DNA from: Peristeroidobacter agariperforans
GTDB taxonomy: Bacteria; Pseudomonadota; Gammaproteobacteria; Steroidobacterales; Steroidobacteraceae
DNA length: 64,000 nucleotides
Assembly: GCF_004138335.1 (NCBI RefSeq)
Contig: NZ_RYFW01000002.1
Location: forward strand, 725,501 to 789,500
Reading direction: 5' to 3'
This document shows positions 60,150 to 64,000 of the stretch, piece by piece. Below the pieces are notes generated by a model. It saw nothing but the letters and a program-made list of their open reading frames with translations, was not told the origin of the DNA and ran no database searches. Position numbers and translations under genes: made by a program. Numbering within the stretch: the first letter of the stretch is position 1; every line of letters begins with the position of its first letter.

Positions 60150-60959
60150 ATGAAAAAAAAGACGATATCCGCCGCCCGCCCACGCCGCGCAGGAGCCGCC
60201 GCACTGGCCGCCCCTGAAACTGCCGACAACGGTGCGCTGTTCGATCCGGTGGAGCGCGCGCCTGCATACATCAAAGTTTCCTCGGCTATCGAACATAAAA
60301 TTTTGTCGCGGGCTTTGCGAGAGGGCGATGTCCTGCCTGCCGAGCTGGAGCTCGCGCAACAATTTCGCGTGCACCGGTCGACGGTGCGCGAGGCGCTGCG
60401 TCAGTTGGAAAACGCCGGCCTGGTGGCGCGGCCGCCGGGCGCAAAGCGGATGATCGTCAGCCGGCCGGAAGCGGCGAAAGTGGCTTCGGGCATGCGCCAC
60501 GCGCTGGTGTTGCACGAGGTGTCGTTCGTCGATGTTTGGGAAGCGATGATGGTGATCGAGCCGGAAGTCGCGGCACTGGCGGCGGTGCGCCGCAATCAAG
60601 CGGACCTGGTCGCGCTCACGCAGACCAGCGAGGCGTTTCGCGATTCTCCGGAAGGCGATCCCGACTCGGTGAATATCGTCGCGCTGTTCTTCGAGCAGCT
60701 CGGCGCAGCGTCGCGCAATCAAGTGCTCGTGCTGGCGAAGCAGTCGCTGGCTCAATGCCTGGCGCCGTCACTGGCTCGAATGATCGACACCGTCCCTCAG
60801 GCCCGAGCTCGTATCACAGATGCGCAGAAACGCATCATCAATGCTGTTAGAGACAAGAACGCGGACGAGGCGAGAAAGTGGATGTCGAAACACGTGCGTG
60901 ACTTCAAGCGCGGCTATGAAGTCGCGGGCATATCGCCGGATACGCCGATTTCGGTGTAA
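60150..60959 (+). CDS. GntR/FadR-family transcriptional regulator
   Basis: About 269 residues. An N-terminal winged helix (about 44-112: AIEHKILSRALREGDVLPAELELAQQFRVHRSTVREALRQLENAGLV) is followed by a helical FCD-type ligand domain. The N-terminal 40 residues are Ala/Arg/Lys-rich and probably disordered. Start at ATG 60150 or 60144 (MVMKKK); the longer frame overlaps the divergent dehydrogenase. It is a candidate acyl-CoA- or leucine-intermediate-responsive regulator of the minus-strand cluster; in other bacteria liu genes are usually under MerR (LiuR) or TetR regulators. Confidence 0.9.
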   Translation: MKKKTISAARPRRAGAAALAAPETADNGALFDPVERAPAYIKVSSAIEHKILSRALREGDVLPAELELAQQFRVHRSTVREALRQLENAGLVARPPGAKRMIVSRPEAAKVASGMRHALVLHEVSFVDVWEAMMVIEPEVAALAAVRRNQADLVALTQTSEAFRDSPEGDPDSVNIVALFFEQLGAASRNQVLVLAKQSLAQCLAPSLARMIDTVPQARARITDAQKRIINAVRDKNADEARKWMSKHVRDFKRGYEVAGISPDTPISV

Positions 60960-60962
60960 CCC

Positions 60963-61560
60963 TCAGGCCATGGGGGCCGCAGCCTTGATCGGAAACTCCA
61001 CGACGAATCGGGTTCCGGGAGGGGCGGAGTGGACTGTGAGCGTGCCCTTGAGTTGAGCGGCGAGGCTGGTTATCACGCGTATGCCGAGACTGCCGCGCGC
61101 TTTGCGCAGATCGAAGTACTGTTCGGAGACGGCCTCGATGGTAAGGTTGGGAGAGAGCACCACGTGCGCGGTGTGCTGCGCCTCATATAACAAACGGAAT
61201 CGCTCTTCGCCGGCGCGCAACGCGGCTTCCATGCGTTGCGCTCTGTGATGGCCGTGGCCGCGCCGAACCATCGACGAGCTCCCCTTGCTCATCGAGCATG
61301 GGCACGGCTCTGGAGTGGGTCCAACCGATTGCAGCCAGTCGGTTCTCGGCGACCGCCGTATCGGGCAGGAAGCCCTGGCCGTCGAGCTCGCGCATCTCGC
61401 TCCAGTACATCGACGTCGTGCTCGCGAGCAGGAAGGCGTGGAGCCGCTCCTGGCTCTCGCGAAGCTTGCGCTCGGTCAGTCTCGTCGAATCGAGGCTGAG
61501 GTAGCGATGACCACCTGCGAGCCCTACAGGACCGGGCCTTGCGTGCATAGTTGCCTCCAC
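60963..61560 (-). pseudogene. Decayed PAS-domain histidine kinase
   Basis: Two overlapping minus-strand frames together read as fragments of one sensor kinase. 61560 to about 61262: linker and first PAS piece (LTERKLRESQERLHAFLLAS..., WSEMRELDGQGFLPDT, VPMLDEQGELVDGSA). The sense then shifts frame to 61292-60963: AQRMEAALRAGEERFRLL (PAC-to-PAS linker), a second PAS start, and directly the end of a HWE/HisKA_2-type ATPase (GSLGIRVITSLAAQLKGTL, PPGTRFVVEFPIK). The phosphoacceptor helix and most of the ATPase domain are missing, so there are at least one frameshift and large internal deletions. Confidence 0.7.
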
Positions 61561-61621
61561 TTATCAACGTGGAAGGCGTCTGGGGCTCGCTTGGTTGCTA
61601 GGGAATGGCGCTTATAAAAAA

Positions 61622-61657
61622 TCGGGGCAACGAACCCGCAAGGATTCGTTGCCCCGA
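61622..61657 (-). terminator. Intrinsic terminator of the thiolase gene
   Basis: A perfect 13-bp stem TCGGGGCAACGAA/TTCGTTGCCCCGA (61622-61634 with 61645-61657), 10-nt loop. On the minus strand it is followed by TTTTTTATAAG. It lies 16 bp after the thiolase stop. Confidence 0.93.
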
Positions 61658-61673
61658 ACACACACTCGAGTTA

Positions 61674-62852
61674 TTAGACGATTTCGACTGCGAGCGCCGT
61701 CGCTTCGCCGCCGCCGATGCACAGCGAGGCGACACCGCGCTTCAGATTGCGATTACGCAACGCGTGGACCAGCGTGGTGAGGATGCGAGCGCCGGTGGCG
61801 CCGATCGGGTGGCCGAGCGCGCAAGCGCCGCCGTTGACGTTGACCTTGGCGTGATCCAGGCCGACATCTTTGATCGCGGCCATGGCCACCACCGCAAACG
61901 CTTCGTTGATTTCATACAAATCGACATCGCCCGCGGACCAGCCGGTCTTCGCGAGCACGGACTGAATCGCACCGACCGGCGCGGTAGTGAACCACTCCGG
62001 CGCCTGCGCGTGGCTGGCGTAACCGACGATGCGAGCCAGCGGCTTGAGATTGTGCTGACGTACCGCGCTGGCGCTCGCGATGAGCAGGGCAGAGGCGCCG
62101 TCGGAGATCGAAGAAGAGCTGGCGGCAGTGACGGTGCCGTCCTTTGCGAACGCCGGCTTCAGGCTCGGGATCTTGCTGATGTCACAAGTGAACGGCGTTT
62201 CGTCCTTCGCGACGACGCGCTCGCCTTTGCGATCTTTCACCGTGACCGGCGCGATTTCGTTGTTGAACGCCGTGCTCTCGACGGCGGCCAGCGCGCGACG
62301 CACCGACTCGGCGGCGAACTCATCCTGCTGCTGACGAGTGAAGCCGTACTTGGCGGCTGTGGCCTCGGCGAACGAGCCCATCATCTTGCCGTCGAACGGG
62401 CTCTGCAGACCGTCGAAGAACATGTGATCGAGAATTTCCGAATGACCCATGCGCAGACCGCCGCGGGCCTTCGGAATCAGATAAGGCGCGTTGGTCATCG
62501 ACTCGATGCCGCCGGCGAGCACGACGTTGGCGGAGCCGGCGCGAATCTGATCGGCTGCCATCATCACGGCCTTCAAGCCGGAGCCGCACATCTTGTTGAT
62601 GGTCGTTGCCGGCACTTTCTGCGGCACGCCGCCGGCGAGCGCAGCCTGGCGACCGGGCGCCTGGCCGATGCCGGCCATGAGCACGCAACCGAGGATGGTT
62701 TCGTCGATCTGCTCGGCCGACAAGCCAGAGTCCTTGATCGCGGCCTGTACGGCTGCCGCGCCGAGCTGCGGGGAGGTCAACGGACTGAGTGCGCCCTGGA
62801 AAGCACCGATGGGAGTGCGGCGGGCGGCAACGATGTAAACCGGTTCGCTCAT
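61674..62852 (-). CDS. Acetyl-CoA C-acetyltransferase (thiolase)
   Basis: A 392-residue biosynthetic-type thiolase (AtoB/PhaA class). Nucleophile C89 in [23 protein letters not shown], the histidine of [17 protein letters not shown] and the C-terminal cysteine of SLCIGGGEA are all present. GGACALGHP has Cys where most have Ile, a minor variant. It splits or condenses acetoacetyl-CoA, the last step of ketone-body/leucine breakdown supplied by the neighbouring genes. It is monocistronic between its own promoter and terminator. Confidence 0.95.
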   Translation of the reverse strand: MSEPVYIVAARRTPIGAFQGALSPLTSPQLGAAAVQAAIKDSGLSAEQIDETILGCVLMAGIGQAPGRQAALAGGVPQKVPATTINKMCGSGLKAVMMAADQIRAGSANVVLAGGIESMTNAPYLIPKARGGLRMGHSEILDHMFFDGLQSPFDGKMMGSFAEATAAKYGFTRQQQDEFAAESVRRALAAVESTAFNNEIAPVTVKDRKGERVVAKDETPFTCDISKIPSLKPAFAKDGTVTAASSSSISDGASALLIASASAVRQHNLKPLARIVGYASHAQAPEWFTTAPVGAIQSVLAKTGWSAGDVDLYEINEAFAVVAMAAIKDVGLDHAKVNVNGGACALGHPIGATGARILTTLVHALRNRNLKRGVASLCIGGGEATALAVEIV

Positions 62853-62923
62853 GGGAATGCTCGACTGCTGTCAGTAAAGGGCGATTGGGCACCGAAACGA
62901 TCGTCTCAGGAGCGCATCGCCAG

Positions 62924-62955
62924 TTTATGGCGGCTCCTAAACTTACTTGCAAGTA
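62924..62955 (-). promoter_or_regulatory. Putative thiolase promoter with a palindrome over the -35
   Basis: Minus-strand TTGCAA (62947-62952) and CATAAA (62924-62929) are 17 bp apart. The 12-bp perfect palindrome TACTTGCAAGTA (62944-62955) covers the -35 and could be an operator. Initiation near 62917 gives a 65-nt leader containing part of an AGGAGC/GCTCCT repeat (62908-62938). Confidence 0.4.
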
Positions 62956-63019
62956 CCCAGCGTACGCCGAGTTTGTATGCAGTGCAATAAGGCGCCCGCA
63001 ACCCGCAAAAAGTCGAACG

Positions 63020-64000
63020 TTATCGGCCGCCGTAAGGCAATTTAATGCGGCTGAGCGCCGCAATCCGCTCTTCGGCGAGGCGCCGCGCCGCTTGCCAGGT
63101 GGGAATGTTGTTGCGCGCGGCGAGGTTGAGTATTCGACTAATGATGTCGTGGATGCGCGCGACGCTTCGTAAGGCGCGGTCCTCGTTATATCCCTCCAGC
63201 TCGATCGCGCTGTTCATCAGGCCGCCGGCGTTGATGGCGTAGTCGGGCGCGTAAAGAATGCCGCGACGGTCGAGCTCCGTGCCCAGCTCTTCGGATTCGA
63301 GCTGATTGTTGGCCCCGCCTGCGACGATGCGACAACGCAGTCGAGGCACGGTGTCCTCGTTGATCACTGCACTCAGCGCGCACGGCGAGAAAACATCCGC
63401 CTCGACATCGTAGATCTGTGACATCGGCACCGCCTCGGCGCCGAACTCGGCAACGGCGTGCTCGATGCGTTCTTCATTGATATCGGTGATGAACACCTTC
63501 GCGCCGGCGGCGCGCAGCGATTTCGCGAGGTGATAGCCGACCTGACCGGCGCCTTGCACGGCGAAGCTGGTGCGTCGCAGGTCCGCGTGCCCGAGCTTGA
63601 ATTCCATGCAGGCGCGAATGCCGTGCAACGTGCCCAACGCGGTGAAGCGCGATGGATCGCCGCTGCCGCCGACCAATTGCGGCACACCGACGACGTGGCG
63701 CGTTTCCTGGCGAATCAGCTCCATGTCCTCGGCGTTGGTGCCCACATCTTCGGTCGTGATGTAGCGGCCGCCGAGCGATTGAATGAAACGGCCGAGCGCG
63801 CGAAACAGCGCTTCGCTCTTATCCGTTTCGGGATTGCCGATGAGCACGCCTTTGGCGCCGCCGAGATTGAGGCCGGCGATCGCGGCTTTGTGAGTCATGT
63901 CGGCGGAGTGCTTCAGCACATCGCGCACCGCGTCCGCTTCATTTGCGTACGGCCACATGCGCAGGCCGCCGAGCGCCGGGCCCAGCGCAGTGTTGTGAAT
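63020..64000 (-). CDS. Leucine/branched-chain amino-acid dehydrogenase, C-terminal part (cut by window end)
   Basis: 326 codons of a Glu/Leu/Phe/Val dehydrogenase; the 5' end lies beyond 64000, where the frame still reads IHNTALGPALGG. The substrate-binding lysine region GLNLGGAKGVLIG, the NAD-binding VQGAGQVGYHLAKSL followed by ITDINEERI, and APDYAINAGGLMNSAIE are clear. NAD-dependent oxidative deamination of leucine to 4-methyl-2-oxopentanoate fits the isovaleryl-CoA route nearby; valine or phenylalanine specificity is possible. Confidence 0.92.
   Translation of the reverse strand: MHNTALGPALGGLRMWPYANEADAVRDVLKHSADMTHKAAIAGLNLGGAKGVLIGNPETDKSEALFRALGRFIQSLGGRYITTEDVGTNAEDMELIRQETRHVVGVPQLVGGSGDPSRFTALGTLHGIRACMEFKLGHADLRRTSFAVQGAGQVGYHLAKSLRAAGAKVFITDINEERIEHAVAEFGAEAVPMSQIYDVEADVFSPCALSAVINEDTVPRLRCRIVAGGANNQLESEELGTELDRRGILYAPDYAINAGGLMNSAIELEGYNEDRALRSVARIHDIISRILNLAARNNIPTWQAARRLAEERIAALSRIKLPYGGR

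Overview
The window is chromosomal DNA from a GC-rich gammaproteobacterium. The lptD-surA-pdxA-rsmA-apaG-apaH run, the mre/mrd/rlpA/dacA cell-shape cluster, the AmgK-MurU recycling pair and a tonB-exbB-exbD1-exbD2 cluster of the Xanthomonas kind suggest the Xanthomonadales/Nevskiales/Steroidobacter side of the class; this placement is inference from gene content. No rRNA, tRNA, CRISPR array, insertion sequence, phage or integron feature was found. Almost all of the window is dense housekeeping and catabolic coding sequence.

Layout. 1-1482 (minus): end of a kynurenine-pathway operon (3-hydroxyanthranilate dioxygenase, cyclase-family formamidase-like enzyme, start of kynureninase). 1583-2269: secreted four-cysteine protein of unknown function. 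2278-9731 (minus): apaH, apaG, a UspA-family gene, rsmA, pdxA, surA, lptD. 9812-11557 (plus): amgK and murU, peptidoglycan sugar recycling. 11554-15382: iron uptake, with a PiuC-type hydroxylase and a Fiu/PiuA-type receptor (minus) facing a tonB gene (plus) across a Fur-box-like palindrome. 15892-19888 (plus): second tonB, exbB, two exbD genes and a periplasmic TPR protein, with a strong hairpin between exbB and exbD1.

20037-22728 (plus): lipA, lipB and a quinone-oxidoreductase-like gene. 22744-32945 (minus): the cell-shape and cell-wall run mreB, mreC, mreD, mrdA (PBP2), rodA, mltB, rlpA, dacA, then a D-amino-acid transaminase and ybeD. 33186-36394 (plus): gatCAB. 36455-38479 (plus): hslO (Hsp33) and a zinc alcohol dehydrogenase. 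38643-44251 (plus): an ArsR-methyltransferase (SahR-type) regulator, metF and metH behind a promoter with a perfect 20-bp palindrome, a methionine-cycle regulon.

44458-64000: acyl-CoA, ketone-body and leucine catabolism. scoA-scoB (plus) are followed by a 1,300-residue BTAD/pseudo-cyclase/AAA/TPR regulator (minus) facing a TTC38-like TPR gene (plus). Then, on minus, come zapE, acetoacetyl-CoA synthetase, ETF-quinone oxidoreductase, two short-chain dehydrogenases, an enoyl-CoA hydratase and isovaleryl-CoA dehydrogenase, faced by a GntR/FadR regulator. After that lie a decayed PAS/histidine-kinase pseudogene, a thiolase, and a leucine-dehydrogenase-type gene cut by the window end. Together these can take leucine through isovaleryl-CoA towards acetoacetate and acetyl-CoA, but the carboxylase and lyase steps are not in the window.

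Most interesting leads: the pseudo-cyclase regulator and its divergent TPR target, whose Shine-Dalgarno lies in an inverted repeat; the hairpin at the hslO start; the exbB/exbD1 attenuator-like hairpin; the SahR operator; and the broken kinase. I did not find a clearly new defence, mobile or biosynthetic system.
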